In this document: in pieces, positions 32,478 to 41,178 of the stretch
Layout of the letters: each line of letters opens with the position of its first letter
Position numbering within the stretch: position 1 is the stretch's first letter
Assembly: GCF_963378075.1 (NCBI RefSeq)
Contig: NZ_OY726394.1
Span: 2,666,001-2,730,000 of the forward strand
Reading direction: 5' to 3'
From: Mycolicibacter sp. MU0083
GTDB lineage: Bacteria > Actinomycetota > Actinomycetes > Mycobacteriales > Mycobacteriaceae
DNA length: 64,000 bases
Position numbers and translations under genes: made by a program
Notes under the pieces: model-generated
Told to the model about the DNA's origin: nothing
Seen by the model: the letters and a program-made list of their open reading frames with translations, nothing else
Database searches by the model: none

Positions 32478-32987
32478 ATGACCGATACCGCTGACGTTCG
32501 ACTCCGGACACCGACGGTGGCAGACGGCCCGGCCCTGTGGCAGATGGCCGTCGACAGCGTCACCCTCGATGTGAATGCCCCCTACGCCTACCTGTTGTGG
32601 TGTCGGGACTTCGCCGCGACTTCGGTGATCGCCGAGGTGAACGGGGCGCCGGGGGGCTTCATCACGGGATATCGCCGCCCCGACCAGCCCGCAACCCTGA
32701 TGATCTGGCAGGTGGCGGTGAACACCGCCCATCGTGGGGTCGGCCTGGCGGGCCGGATGTTGGACCATCTGGCGACCGCACTGACCCCCGCCGGCGTCAC
32801 CCATCTTGAGACGTCGATCACACCGGATAACGACGCCAGTCGGCGGTTGTTCACCGCGTTCGCCCGCAGATGGGATGCAGCCCTGGAATGTTCTGAGCTG
32901 TTCGGAGCCGGTTTATTCCCGGAATCACATCTGGCCGAAGAGTTGTTTCGCATTGGCCCCTTGCGGGTACCCCCAAGTCGTTTCTGA
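32478..32987 (+). CDS. ectA: L-2,4-diaminobutyrate N-gamma-acetyltransferase
   Basis: Ectoine synthesis step 2: acetyl-CoA-dependent acetylation of diaminobutyrate. A 169-residue GNAT protein with RTPTVADGPALWQMA, LDVNAPYAYLLWCRDFA, the acetyl-CoA strand WQVAVNTAHRGVGLAGRM and ITPDNDASRRLF, all typical of EctA. The C-terminal LRVPPSRF looks added: it is encoded by an 18-bp imperfect palindrome (32960-32977) also present in the preceding gene. Eight bases before the ATG is TACCGT, a possible -10 for a leaderless mRNA. A 188-bp gap with its own promoter separates it from ectB. Confidence 0.93.
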   Translation: MTDTADVRLRTPTVADGPALWQMAVDSVTLDVNAPYAYLLWCRDFAATSVIAEVNGAPGGFITGYRRPDQPATLMIWQVAVNTAHRGVGLAGRMLDHLATALTPAGVTHLETSITPDNDASRRLFTAFARRWDAALECSELFGAGLFPESHLAEELFRIGPLRVPPSRF

Positions 32988-33000
32988 AGGCGTGGCGATG

Positions 33001-33029
33001 TTGAGATAACAAATTGGTCTCGGTAAGGT
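33001..33029 (+). promoter_or_regulatory. Probable sigma-70-type promoter for ectBCD
   Basis: TTGAGA at 33001-33006 and TAAGGT at 33024-33029 are separated by exactly 17 bp, a good match to housekeeping-type promoters. It lies 13 bp after ectA, so ectBCD can be expressed separately from ectA. The expected start site near 33036 leaves about 140 nt of untranslated leader. Confidence 0.6.
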
Positions 33030-33035
33030 CACGGA

Positions 33036-33175
33036 CGCGCAAACGTGAGCCCCTGCGGACCTAGTCGGGGGCATCCGAGCGGGGTGGTGGGTCGAGCCGA
33101 GATCACCCACGGCACGAGTTAGGAAATCGACCTGTCGTTCCGTTCCGTTGTATGTGACCGACGGACGGAGGAACC
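33036..33175 (+). ncRNA. Structured 5' leader of ectB (candidate cis-regulatory RNA)
   Basis: The predicted leader can form stem GCCCC/GGGGC (33049-33053 with 33068-33072) and stem GTGGGT/ACCCAC (33087-33092 with 33105-33110, 12-nt loop). The loop bases CCGAGATC can also pair with GGTCTCGG at 33016-33023 if transcription starts earlier. It ends with GGACGGAGGA before the ectB ATG. I compared it by eye with c-di-AMP (ydaO) and other actinobacterial riboswitches and saw no match. Function is unproven. Confidence 0.35.
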
Positions 33176-34453
33176 ATGACCATTTTTGAAACCCTGGAAT
33201 CCGAGGTACGAAGTTATTGCCGATCCTGGCCGGTGACGTTCGACCGGGCCAGCGGATCGCGGATGTGGGATGTCGACGGCAAGGAATACCTCGACTTCTT
33301 CGCCGGCGCCGGCGCCCTCAACTACGGGCACAACCACCCCGAATTGCGGGCCCCACTGCTGGAATACCTGAGTTCGGACCGGGTGATCCACAGCCTCGAT
33401 ATGCAGACCGTGGCCAAGGCCGAATTCCTCGAGCGGTTCGAAGAGGTGATCCTCAAACCCCGCGAACTCGACTACAAGGTTCAGTTCCCCGGCCCCACCG
33501 GGACCAACGCGGTGGAATCAGCACTGAAGTTGGTGCGCAAAGTCACCGGTCGCGAGAGCATCATCAGTTTCACCAACGCTTTTCACGGAATGACGCTCGG
33601 TTCGCTGAGCGTCACCGGTAACTCGATGAAGCGCGGCGGTGCGGGCATTCCGCTGGTGCACGCCACCCCGATGCCCTACGACAACTACCTCGACGGCGTG
33701 GTACCCGACTTCATGTGGTTCGAGCGCCTGCTGCAGGACAGCGGCAGCGGCCTCAACGACCCGGCCGCGGTGATCGTCGAGACCGTGCAGGGCGAGGGCG
33801 GGATCAACGTCGCCCGCTTGGACTGGCTGCGTGGATTGGCCGAACTGTGCAAGCGCCACAACCTGCTGCTGATCGTCGACGATGTGCAGATGGGTTGCGG
33901 CCGTACCGGTCCGTTCTTCAGCTTCGAAGCGGCCGGCATCGTCCCCGACATCGTCTGCCTGTCCAAGTCCATCGGTGGCTATGGGCTTCCGATGGCACTG
34001 ACCCTGCTGAAGCCCGAACTCGACGTGTGGGAGCCGGGTGAGCACAACGGCACCTTCCGCGGCCAGAACGCGTCCTTCGTGACGGCGAAGGCCGCACTGA
34101 ACTTCTGGACCGACAACCGGTTGGAGAAGTCCGTGCTGCGCAAGGGTGAATTGATCGAACAAGCCCTGACCGAAGTGGTGGATCCGATCCCCGGCGTCAC
34201 CACTCGGGGCCGCGGCCTGATCCGCGGCATCGCGTTCGAGCGCCCCGAGCTCGCCGGAGCGGTGTGCCGTGAGGCGTTCGAGCGCGGCCTGCTGCTGGAA
34301 TCCTCCGGACCGGAAGGCGAGGTCGTGAAGTTGATGCCGCCGTTGGTCATCGACGACGACGACCTCGCCGAAGGACTCGAGATCACCGCCGCGTCCATCG
34401 AAGCCGTCGTCGCCCGAGAAAACACCACCACCACTTCAGGAGTCAGCCGATGA
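33176..34453 (+). CDS. ectB: L-2,4-diaminobutyrate transaminase
   Basis: Ectoine synthesis step 1: glutamate-dependent transamination of aspartate semialdehyde. A 425-residue class III PLP aminotransferase. [33 protein letters not shown], the [11 protein letters not shown] cofactor aspartate and the Schiff-base lysine in [13 protein letters not shown] are all present. The start is fixed by GGAGGA before ATG 33176. Its stop overlaps the ectC start (ATGA). Confidence 0.97.
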   Translation: MTIFETLESEVRSYCRSWPVTFDRASGSRMWDVDGKEYLDFFAGAGALNYGHNHPELRAPLLEYLSSDRVIHSLDMQTVAKAEFLERFEEVILKPRELDYKVQFPGPTGTNAVESALKLVRKVTGRESIISFTNAFHGMTLGSLSVTGNSMKRGGAGIPLVHATPMPYDNYLDGVVPDFMWFERLLQDSGSGLNDPAAVIVETVQGEGGINVARLDWLRGLAELCKRHNLLLIVDDVQMGCGRTGPFFSFEAAGIVPDIVCLSKSIGGYGLPMALTLLKPELDVWEPGEHNGTFRGQNASFVTAKAALNFWTDNRLEKSVLRKGELIEQALTEVVDPIPGVTTRGRGLIRGIAFERPELAGAVCREAFERGLLLESSGPEGEVVKLMPPLVIDDDDLAEGLEITAASIEAVVARENTTTTSGVSR

Positions 34454-34857
34454 TCGTCCGTACCCTCGCCGAGATCAAGGGCACCGACCGCGATGTCCAG
34501 TCCAAAACATGGAACAGCCAACGACTTCTGCTGGCCCGTGACGGGCAGCGGTTCTCACTGCACGAGACGATCCTGTACGCCGGGACCGAGACCGCGATGT
34601 GGTACGCCAACCACGTCGAGGCGGTGTACTGCGTCGGCGGTGAGGGTGAGTTGATCAACGACGAGACCGGTGAGGTCCACCCGCTGCGCGACGGCACCCT
34701 GTACCTGCTCGACGGCCATGAGCACCACCGCGTCTCGGCACACACCGACCTGCGCATGGTGTGTGTCTTCGATCCGCCGGTCACCGGGCAGGAGGTGCAC
34801 GACGAGACCGGCGCGTACCCCTTGATCACCGAGGAACCGCGCGAGGTGGTGTCGTGA
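34450..34857 (+). CDS. ectC: L-ectoine synthase
   Basis: Ectoine synthesis step 3: cyclisation of N-gamma-acetyl-diaminobutyrate to ectoine. A 135-residue cupin with [34 protein letters not shown] and [12 protein letters not shown]. The metal-site histidines and acidic residues expected of EctC are visible in HEHHRV and the preceding strands. It overlaps ectB upstream and ectD downstream by 4 bp each. Confidence 0.97.
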   Translation: MIVRTLAEIKGTDRDVQSKTWNSQRLLLARDGQRFSLHETILYAGTETAMWYANHVEAVYCVGGEGELINDETGEVHPLRDGTLYLLDGHEHHRVSAHTDLRMVCVFDPPVTGQEVHDETGAYPLITEEPREVVS

Positions 34858-35756
34858 CCCCCTCCCTCACCGAAGCAGTCACCGACCACTACCCCACCCG
34901 CAACGACGTCGCCATCGGAATCGAGCCGCGGCGCGACCCGGTGGTGTGGACGCGCGACGGCAACGGCGGCCCGCTGGGGCCGGCCAGCGTCGAGCGGTTC
35001 GACACCGACGGCTTTCTGTCCATCGACGCACTGGTCGATGCCGACGTCGTGACCGACCTGCGCAATGAGTTGGACCGGTTGCGTGCCGATCCCGCGCTGG
35101 CCGCCGACGAACGGTCCATCTGCGAACGTGACAGCGGGCAGGTCCGGTCGATCTTCGAGGTACACCGGATCAGCCCCGCGTTCGCCGCGCTGGTGCGCGA
35201 CCCCCGACTGGTGGGCCCGGCCCGCCAACTGCTGGGCTCGGATGTGTACGTGCATCAGAGTCGGGTCAACTTCAAGCCGGGATTCAACGGCCGGGAGTTC
35301 TACTGGCACTCCGATTTCGAGACCTGGCACGCCGAAGACGGGATGCCGACGCCGCGCGCGGTCAGTGTCTCGCTGGCGCTCACCGAGAACCTGGACAGCA
35401 ACGGGTCCCTGATGATCATGCCCGGTTCGCACCGCTGGTTCGTTTCGTGCCCGGGCGCGACTCCGCCGGATCACTACCGTTCGTCTCTGGTCGAGCAGGA
35501 GATCGGGACACCCGACGACGCGAGCCTGACCTGGCTGGCCGACCAGCACGGGATTCAGCAGATCACCGGCCCGGCCGGTTCGGCGGTGTTCTTCGACAGC
35601 AACTGCATGCACGGCTCGAGCAGCAACATCACGCCCTATGCCCGCTCGAACGTCTTCATCGTCTACAACAGCGTGGAGAACACCCTGGTGGAGCCGTACG
35701 GTGCCGCGGCGCCACGGCCGACATTCATCGCCAGCCGCGTCTTCGACCCGGTGTAG
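34854..35756 (+). CDS. ectD: Ectoine 5-hydroxylase
   Basis: A 300-residue Fe(II)/2-oxoglutarate dioxygenase that converts ectoine to 5-hydroxyectoine. The iron ligands are His152 and Asp154 (WHSDFETWH) and His253 (CMHGSSSN); Arg264 (PYARSNVFI) should bind 2-oxoglutarate. [14 protein letters not shown] is the family signature. It starts with GTG 34854 overlapping the ectC stop (GTGA), so ectBCD is a tightly coupled operon. Its presence means the strain should make hydroxyectoine. Confidence 0.96.
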   Translation: MTPSLTEAVTDHYPTRNDVAIGIEPRRDPVVWTRDGNGGPLGPASVERFDTDGFLSIDALVDADVVTDLRNELDRLRADPALAADERSICERDSGQVRSIFEVHRISPAFAALVRDPRLVGPARQLLGSDVYVHQSRVNFKPGFNGREFYWHSDFETWHAEDGMPTPRAVSVSLALTENLDSNGSLMIMPGSHRWFVSCPGATPPDHYRSSLVEQEIGTPDDASLTWLADQHGIQQITGPAGSAVFFDSNCMHGSSSNITPYARSNVFIVYNSVENTLVEPYGAAAPRPTFIASRVFDPV

Positions 35757-35803
35757 CACCCGGCGGTTGGTCTGCGGTCGAGACAGCGTGCGACGATCAC
35801 CGG

Positions 35804-37000
35804 ATGACCGGTGAGGCGATCGGTGGCGCGCGCCGCTGGATGATCCTCGGTCTGGCATTGGCAGCGACGTTGTGCACCAACGTCTTCATCAACGGTGTCG
35901 CGTTCCTGATCCCCACGTTGCACAGCGACCACGGCCTGGACCTGGCACACGCCGGGCTGCTGTCCTCGCTGCCCAGCTTCGGTCTGGTCGCCACCCTGAT
36001 CGCCTGGGGTTACCTGGTCGACCGGTGGGGCGAGCGACTGGTGCTGGTAGCCGGATCGGCGCTGACCGCGTTGGCCGCTTTCGGTGCGGCGCAGGCCGCC
36101 TCGGCCGGTTCGCTGAGTACCACCGGAGTCTTCCTACTGTTGGGCGGGATGGCCGCAGCCAGCAGCAACAGTGCCAGCGGCCGACTGGTGGTCGGGTGGT
36201 TTCCGGCGCATCAGCGCGGGTTGGCGATGGGTATCCGCCAGACCGCCCAACCGCTGGGAGTTGGATTGGGCGCCTTGGTGATTCCCCGCATAGCTCAACA
36301 CCATGGCATCGGCTCCGCCCTGCTGTTCCCGGCGATCGTGTGCGCGGCCGCCGCGGTGGCCTGCGTGGTGGGGGTCAGCGATCCGCCGCGTCCGCCCCGG
36401 GCGGCGGCCCCCGCCGAGCACCTGGCCAATCCCTACCGCGGCTCGGCGATGCTGTGGCGGATCCATGCACTGTCGGTGCTACTGGTGGTGCCGCAGGCAA
36501 TGGTGTGGACGTTCATGCTGGTGTGGCTGATGGCCGAGCGGGGCTGGTCCGCGGGAGCGGCCGGTGCGGTGGTCACCGTCAGCCAGCTGTTGGGGGCGGC
36601 CGGCCGGATCGGGGCCGGCCGCTGGTCGGATCACGTCGGCTCACGGCTGCGACCGATCCGCACCATCGCCGTCGCCGCCGCGGTCGCCATGCTCGCGTTG
36701 GCGCTGACGTCCTGGGCCAACTGGCCGATCAGTGTCGTGATCATCGTGCTGGCTTCGGCGATCACGGTGTCGGACAACGGATTGGCGTTCACCGCGATCG
36801 CCGAGATCGCCGGCCCGTTCTGGAGTGGGCGGGCGCTGGGCACCCAGAACACCAGCCAGCACTTCGCCGCCGGCGTGGTGCCGCCGTTGTTCGGCACACT
36901 GATCGGCGTGGCGGGGTACCCGCTGGCGTTCGCCGTCTGTGCGCTGTTCCCGCTGGCCGCGTTCCCGCTCGTGCCGGCGGGCCCGGATCCCGCCGACTAG
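35804..37000 (+). CDS. MFS transporter, paralogue of the one upstream of ectA
   Basis: A 398-residue 12-helix transporter very similar along its length to the protein at 31194: [52 protein letters not shown] and IRQTAQPLG recur. It lies 47 bp after ectD and is probably cotranscribed. Ectoine export or uptake is an attractive guess from position only. Its TAG stop overlaps the convergent leuB stop in the palindrome CTAG. Confidence 0.88.
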   Translation: MTGEAIGGARRWMILGLALAATLCTNVFINGVAFLIPTLHSDHGLDLAHAGLLSSLPSFGLVATLIAWGYLVDRWGERLVLVAGSALTALAAFGAAQAASAGSLSTTGVFLLLGGMAAASSNSASGRLVVGWFPAHQRGLAMGIRQTAQPLGVGLGALVIPRIAQHHGIGSALLFPAIVCAAAAVACVVGVSDPPRPPRAAAPAEHLANPYRGSAMLWRIHALSVLLVVPQAMVWTFMLVWLMAERGWSAGAAGAVVTVSQLLGAAGRIGAGRWSDHVGSRLRPIRTIAVAAAVAMLALALTSWANWPISVVIIVLASAITVSDNGLAFTAIAEIAGPFWSGRALGTQNTSQHFAAGVVPPLFGTLIGVAGYPLAFAVCALFPLAAFPLVPAGPDPAD

Positions 37001-38013
37001 AGCAGGCCCAGAATCCGATCGCCGGTGGCGCTGGTGGACAACTTCTCCGCGCCGCGGGTGGCCAGGTGCTTCGCGACCGCCGCGTCGACGCGTTCGGCCG
37101 CCGCGGCCTCCCCGATGTGGCCCAGCAGCATGGCCACCGAGGTGATGGCCGCGGTCGGGTCGGCGATGCCCTGCCCGGCGATGTCGGGCGCACTGCCGTG
37201 CACCGGTTCGAACATCGACGGGTTGGTGCCGGTGGCATCGATGTTGCCGCTGGCCGCCAGACCGATCCCGCCGCAGACGGCACCGGCCAGGTCGGTGACG
37301 ATGTCGCCGAACAGGTTGTCGGTGACGATCACATCGAACCGGCCGGGGTCGGTCACCAGATAGATGGTGGCGGCGTCCACGTGGGTGTAGGCCGTCTCCA
37401 CGTCCGGGTAGTCCTTGGCGATCTCGGCGACCGCGCGGGTCCACAGCGATCCGGCGTAGGCCAGCACGTTGTTCTTGTGCACCAGGGTCAGGTGCTTGCG
37501 CCGGGCGCGGGCCTTCTCGAAGGCGTACCGCACCACCCGGGCCACGCCGAATGCGGTGTTGACGCTGACCTCGGTGGCCACCTCGTGCGGTGTGCCGACG
37601 CGCAACGCGCCACCGTTGCCGGTGTACGGCCCCTCGGTACCTTCGCGGACCACCAGGAAGTCGATCTCGGGCGGGTCGGCCAGCGGGCTGGCCACGCCCG
37701 GATACAGGCGGCCGGGCCGCAGGTTGACGTGGTGGTCCAGGGCGAAGCGGGCGTGCAGCAGCAGGCCGCGCTCGAGCACACCGGACGGCACCGAGGGATC
37801 CCCGATGGCGCCGAGCAGGATCACGTCGTGGCCGCGGATCTCCTCGAGCACCGAGTCCGGCAGGATCTCGCCGGTGGCGTGGTAACGCCTGGCGCCCAGG
37901 TCGTAGTGGGTCTTCTCCACGCCCGGCAGCACCGCGTCGAGCACCTTGACCGCCTCGGCGATGACCTCGGGGCCGATACCGTCGCCAGGGATGACCGCAA
38001 GTTTGACACTCAT
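36997..38013 (-). CDS. leuB: 3-isopropylmalate dehydrogenase
   Basis: Oxidative decarboxylation of 3-isopropylmalate with NAD in leucine synthesis. It has 338 residues with [11 protein letters not shown] at the N-terminus, [15 protein letters not shown], the catalytic [15 protein letters not shown] region and [11 protein letters not shown]. The ATG at 38013 overlaps the serA stop (ATGA), so serine and leucine genes are coupled here, while leuCD lies 10 kb away. Confidence 0.97.
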   Translation of the reverse strand: MSVKLAVIPGDGIGPEVIAEAVKVLDAVLPGVEKTHYDLGARRYHATGEILPDSVLEEIRGHDVILLGAIGDPSVPSGVLERGLLLHARFALDHHVNLRPGRLYPGVASPLADPPEIDFLVVREGTEGPYTGNGGALRVGTPHEVATEVSVNTAFGVARVVRYAFEKARARRKHLTLVHKNNVLAYAGSLWTRAVAEIAKDYPDVETAYTHVDAATIYLVTDPGRFDVIVTDNLFGDIVTDLAGAVCGGIGLAASGNIDATGTNPSMFEPVHGSAPDIAGQGIADPTAAITSVAMLLGHIGEAAAAERVDAAVAKHLATRGAEKLSTSATGDRILGLL

Positions 38014-39596
38014 GCCAGGTCAACCTCTTCCAGCTTGTTGGCGCCGACGGCCGCGCCGATGGCGGAGCGCACATCCTCGGGGACACCGCGGTCGACCCGC
38101 AGCAGAATGGTCGCACCGGTTCCGGCGGCGTCCTCGGAGAGTTGCGCGGCCTGGATGTTGATGTCCGCCGCTCCCAGCAGGGTGCCGATCTTGCCGAGCG
38201 CACCGGGCTGGTCGGCGTAGTTGACGATCAGGTTGACGCCCTGGGCCCGCAGGTCGAAGTGGCGGCCGTTGATCTCGACGATCTTCTCCACCTGCTGGGT
38301 GCCGGACAGGGTGCCGGCGACGGTGACGGTCGCGCCGTCGGCGGTGACCGCCTTCAGCTCGACGACACTGCGGTGGTTGGGGCTTTCGCTGGCGGTGCCG
38401 ATCTCGGCGTCCACGCCGCGTTCGGCGGCCAGCGCCGGCGCGTTGACGAACGTCACCTGGTCTTCGATGACCGCGGAGAACAGGCCGCGCAACGCCGAAA
38501 GCCGCAGCACGCCAACTTCTTCCGATGCGAGTTCACCGCGCACCTGCACCGACAGCGATACCGGCAGGGAGTCGGAGAGCGCACCGGCGAGCAGGCCGAG
38601 TTTGCGCACCAGGTCCAGCCACGGCGCAACCTCCTCGCTGACCGCGCCACCGCCGACGTTGACCGCGTCGGGGACGAATTCGCCGGCCAGCGCCAGCTTT
38701 ACGCTCTTGGCGACATCGGTACCGGCCCGGTCCTGCGCCTCGACGGTCGAGGCGCCCAGGTGCGGGGTCACGACCACCTGGGGCAGGTCGAACAACGGCG
38801 AATCGGTGCACGGCTCGGTGGCGAACACGTCCAGGCCGGCGGCCCGGACGTGGCCGCTGGTGATCGCCTCGGCCAGCGCGGCCTCGTCGATCAGTCCACC
38901 GCGGGCGGCGTTGACGATGATGACACCCGGCTTGGTCTTGGCCAGGTTCTCCTTGCCGATCAGCCCCGCGGTTTCGGGGGTCTTCGGCAGGTGCACCGAG
39001 ATGAAGTCGGCACGCGCCAACAGGTCGTCGAGGGACAACAGCTCGATGCCCAGCTGGGCGGCGCGGGCCGCCGACACGTAGGGGTCGTAGGCGACGATGT
39101 GCGCGCCGAATGCGGCCAATCGCTGGGCCACCAACTGCCCGATGCGACCGAGACCGACCACGCCGACGGTGTGGTCGTAGATTTCGGTACCGGAGAACGA
39201 GGAACGCTTCCACTGCTTGGCGTGCAGCGAAGCGTCGGCTGCCGGGATCTCACGCGCGGCGGCCAGCATCAGCGCGATCGCATGCTCGGCGGCGCTGTGA
39301 ATGTTGGAGGTCGGGGCGTTGACCACCAGCACGCCGCGGGCGGTGGCGGCGTCGACGTCGACGTTGTCCAGGCCGACACCGGCGCGCGCGACGATCTTGA
39401 GTTTGGTACCGGCGGCCAGCACCTCTGCGTCGACGGTGGTGGCCGAACGCACCAGCAGCGCGTCGGCATCCGGCACGGCGGCCAGCAACTTCTCCCGGTC
39501 CGGGCCGTCCACCCAGCGAACCTCGACCTGGTCGCCGAGCGCGGCGACGGTGGATTGGGCGAGTTTGTCAGCGATCAAAACCACAGGCAGAGTCAC
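38010..39596 (-). CDS. serA: D-3-phosphoglycerate dehydrogenase
   Basis: The first committed step of serine synthesis. At 528 residues it is the long form: substrate and NAD domains ([15 protein letters not shown]; catalytic residues around [10 protein letters not shown] and [11 protein letters not shown]), then an intervening domain and a C-terminal ACT domain ([17 protein letters not shown]) for serine feedback. This matches mycobacterial SerA1. It is first in the serA-leuB transcript; the 616 bp upstream contains no clear gene. Confidence 0.97.
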   Translation of the reverse strand: MTLPVVLIADKLAQSTVAALGDQVEVRWVDGPDREKLLAAVPDADALLVRSATTVDAEVLAAGTKLKIVARAGVGLDNVDVDAATARGVLVVNAPTSNIHSAAEHAIALMLAAAREIPAADASLHAKQWKRSSFSGTEIYDHTVGVVGLGRIGQLVAQRLAAFGAHIVAYDPYVSAARAAQLGIELLSLDDLLARADFISVHLPKTPETAGLIGKENLAKTKPGVIIVNAARGGLIDEAALAEAITSGHVRAAGLDVFATEPCTDSPLFDLPQVVVTPHLGASTVEAQDRAGTDVAKSVKLALAGEFVPDAVNVGGGAVSEEVAPWLDLVRKLGLLAGALSDSLPVSLSVQVRGELASEEVGVLRLSALRGLFSAVIEDQVTFVNAPALAAERGVDAEIGTASESPNHRSVVELKAVTADGATVTVAGTLSGTQQVEKIVEINGRHFDLRAQGVNLIVNYADQPGALGKIGTLLGAADINIQAAQLSEDAAGTGATILLRVDRGVPEDVRSAIGAAVGANKLEEVDLA

Positions 39597-40212
39597 CCGG
39601 ACAGCCTAGTGGCTGATGTTCGGCGGCTTCGTTCGGGTTTGCCTATGGCAGCCGCGCGGCGACGCTGCTCACCTCGTCTGCGCATCACGCCCGCCGAATT
39701 ATCCGCAGCCCCGCGCTGGCGGCGCCCTACCCCGGGGAAAGATCCGGGAGAGATTTGCCAGACGCAGATGAACCTGCACTTTTCGCACCCCGCGGTTTCG
39801 TTAAACACATTGTTTACACATGTTTTTCTTATGTATCTATGGAACCGACACCGCCGCGGCACGCCCTCAGCGGTCTCGCCCCACCCGGAAAGTTCCACCG
39901 CAAGTCACAGCTTCACATTGCGGCAGATCGGCAAATTCAGTGGCTAGCCCAGCATCTAGCACAACTAGGGGTTATTACAGTTTCATTGCGCGGTGTCGCA
40001 AACGATGAACATGTTCTAGAAAAATCCCATCAGCACGTCCGCGGCTGCGCGGCCCCACCGAATCACCGGCCCCAAGCCATGCGACCGGACCCTCCCGCCG
40101 ACGAGCCGGCGCACAAGACGGCCGGTGACCAAAAACCCTTGCCATAGCAAAAATTTGTGTAATTATAAGTTTGCTTAGAACTCGTCGTTAACTAACCGGA
40201 GGGATACCACCC
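39597..40212. other. 616-bp AT-richer intergenic region between divergent serA and GjpA-like gene
   Basis: No convincing gene. It is visibly richer in A/T than its neighbours. It contains AAAC-ACATT-GTTT at 39803-39815 within TTAAACACATTGTTTACACATG, a perfect GAACATGTTC palindrome at 40007-40016, and near its right end TTGTGTAATTATAAGTTTGC, which looks promoter-like. A GGAGGG ribosome-binding site precedes the ATG at 40213. It presumably holds the promoters of both divergent genes. Confidence 0.5.
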
Positions 40213-41025
40213 ATGCAAAATCTGCTGCGCCCCTACGCGGCAATGAGCGTCGCCGCTCTCGCGGCTGGCGCCATCGCTGCCACACCGGTCGCCCCGGTGA
40301 CCACAACGCATCTCCCCGAGATCCAGCTCAGCGCCTCCGCCGATGGCATGGGCGACGTGTTCCAGGCCATCACGTTCCTCGGGGAACCGAACTACGACGT
40401 GATGCAGCCGGCGGCATTCCTGACCACCGACCTCAACCACGGCTTCCTGTGGAGTACGTTCAACGGGATCCCGCCGTACGGGGACGGCACCCCCGCTCTC
40501 GACGACGACATGCTCGCGGTGATCAACTTCATCAGCTCGCCGATCAGCGGAGTGCTCATCGGCGCGCTGGGACCGCTACTCAGCCCCATCGTGGAGCTTT
40601 ACAACAGCTTCCAGGACATCCTCGCCGGCCTGGAAGACGGCGACTTCGATCAAGTGCTCGACGCACTGCTGGCGGCTCCCGAAAACGTCTTCGATGCCTT
40701 GTTGAACGGCACCACCTTGGACCTGTCCGGGCTGTTGCCCCTCTTCGATGACAGCGGCCTCTTCCCGCCCGGCGCTCTTAGCGGACTCGACATCGCGCTG
40801 GGCGGCCTGTTGACCGAGGGCGTCACCATCGGTGACCCCGCCGATTTCGATCCCGCCGACCCGGAGAACCTGGGTACCGGTGGTTCGATCTTCAACGCGA
40901 TCGGATTCGCTTTCCCGGGCGATGGTTCCGGCGACATCACAGGCGAAGCGACCGGCCTGATGTCGGCATTGACAAACCTGTGGGAGATCGTCACCTCGAC
41001 GATGGACCTGGGTGCAGCCGACTAG
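40213..41025 (+). CDS. Secreted GjpA-like (putative outer membrane porin family) protein A
   Basis: A 270-residue exported protein: a signal peptide-like N-terminus (MQNLLRPYAAMSVAALAAG, ending AIAATPV) followed by an acidic, hydrophobic mature part. The mature domain shares a core with the proteins at 51571 and 52967: SSPISGVLIGALGP, then a helical stretch ending ALLNGTTLDLSGLLPL, then GLDIALGGLLTEG. From memory, mycobacterial proteins of this build are often labelled outer membrane porin GjpA after a Gordonia channel protein; pore activity is not established here. GGAGGG precedes the ATG. A 15-bp hairpin follows the stop. Confidence 0.75.
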   Translation: MQNLLRPYAAMSVAALAAGAIAATPVAPVTTTHLPEIQLSASADGMGDVFQAITFLGEPNYDVMQPAAFLTTDLNHGFLWSTFNGIPPYGDGTPALDDDMLAVINFISSPISGVLIGALGPLLSPIVELYNSFQDILAGLEDGDFDQVLDALLAAPENVFDALLNGTTLDLSGLLPLFDDSGLFPPGALSGLDIALGGLLTEGVTIGDPADFDPADPENLGTGGSIFNAIGFAFPGDGSGDITGEATGLMSALTNLWEIVTSTMDLGAAD

Positions 41026-41087
41026 GGAGCCACCCCTCTGCAGCGCGACGCCGACACGTCGGCCCGTTGCTTCGGATTGAAGAACAC

Positions 41088-41133
41088 TCGGCGGGTGCCT
41101 GCGAAGATCACAGTCTTGGCAGGCACCCGCCGA
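41088..41133. terminator. Long hairpin between GjpA-like A and the oxidoreductase gene
   Basis: A perfect 15-bp inverted repeat (41088-41102 starting TCGGCGGG; 41119-41133 ending CCCGCCGA). Its 16-nt loop can itself form AAGA/TCTT. It is 62 bp after the GjpA-like stop and 45 bp before the next ATG. Most likely it terminates the first gene. If the next gene's promoter lies further upstream, the hairpin would be in its leader. Confidence 0.75.
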
Positions 41134-41178
41134 CCCCGTACTGCACCGCAAGTCTCGGCCCTTCCCTACCATCGACGA

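Noticed and set aside
33016..33120. c-di-AMP (ydaO) or other known riboswitch in the ectB leader
   Set aside because: The stems are real, but the conserved ydaO strings around CAGCTAACC are absent and no other class fitted by eye; kept only as an unassigned leader.
40007..40016. GAACATGTTC as an SOS (LexA) box
   Set aside because: The mycobacterial LexA site needs GAAC and GTTC separated by four bases; here the spacer is two.
39755..40147. A 130-codon open frame on the + strand in the serA upstream gap
   Set aside because: No ribosome-binding site, no recognisable family, mixed codon use, and it covers AT-rich palindromic DNA that looks regulatory.
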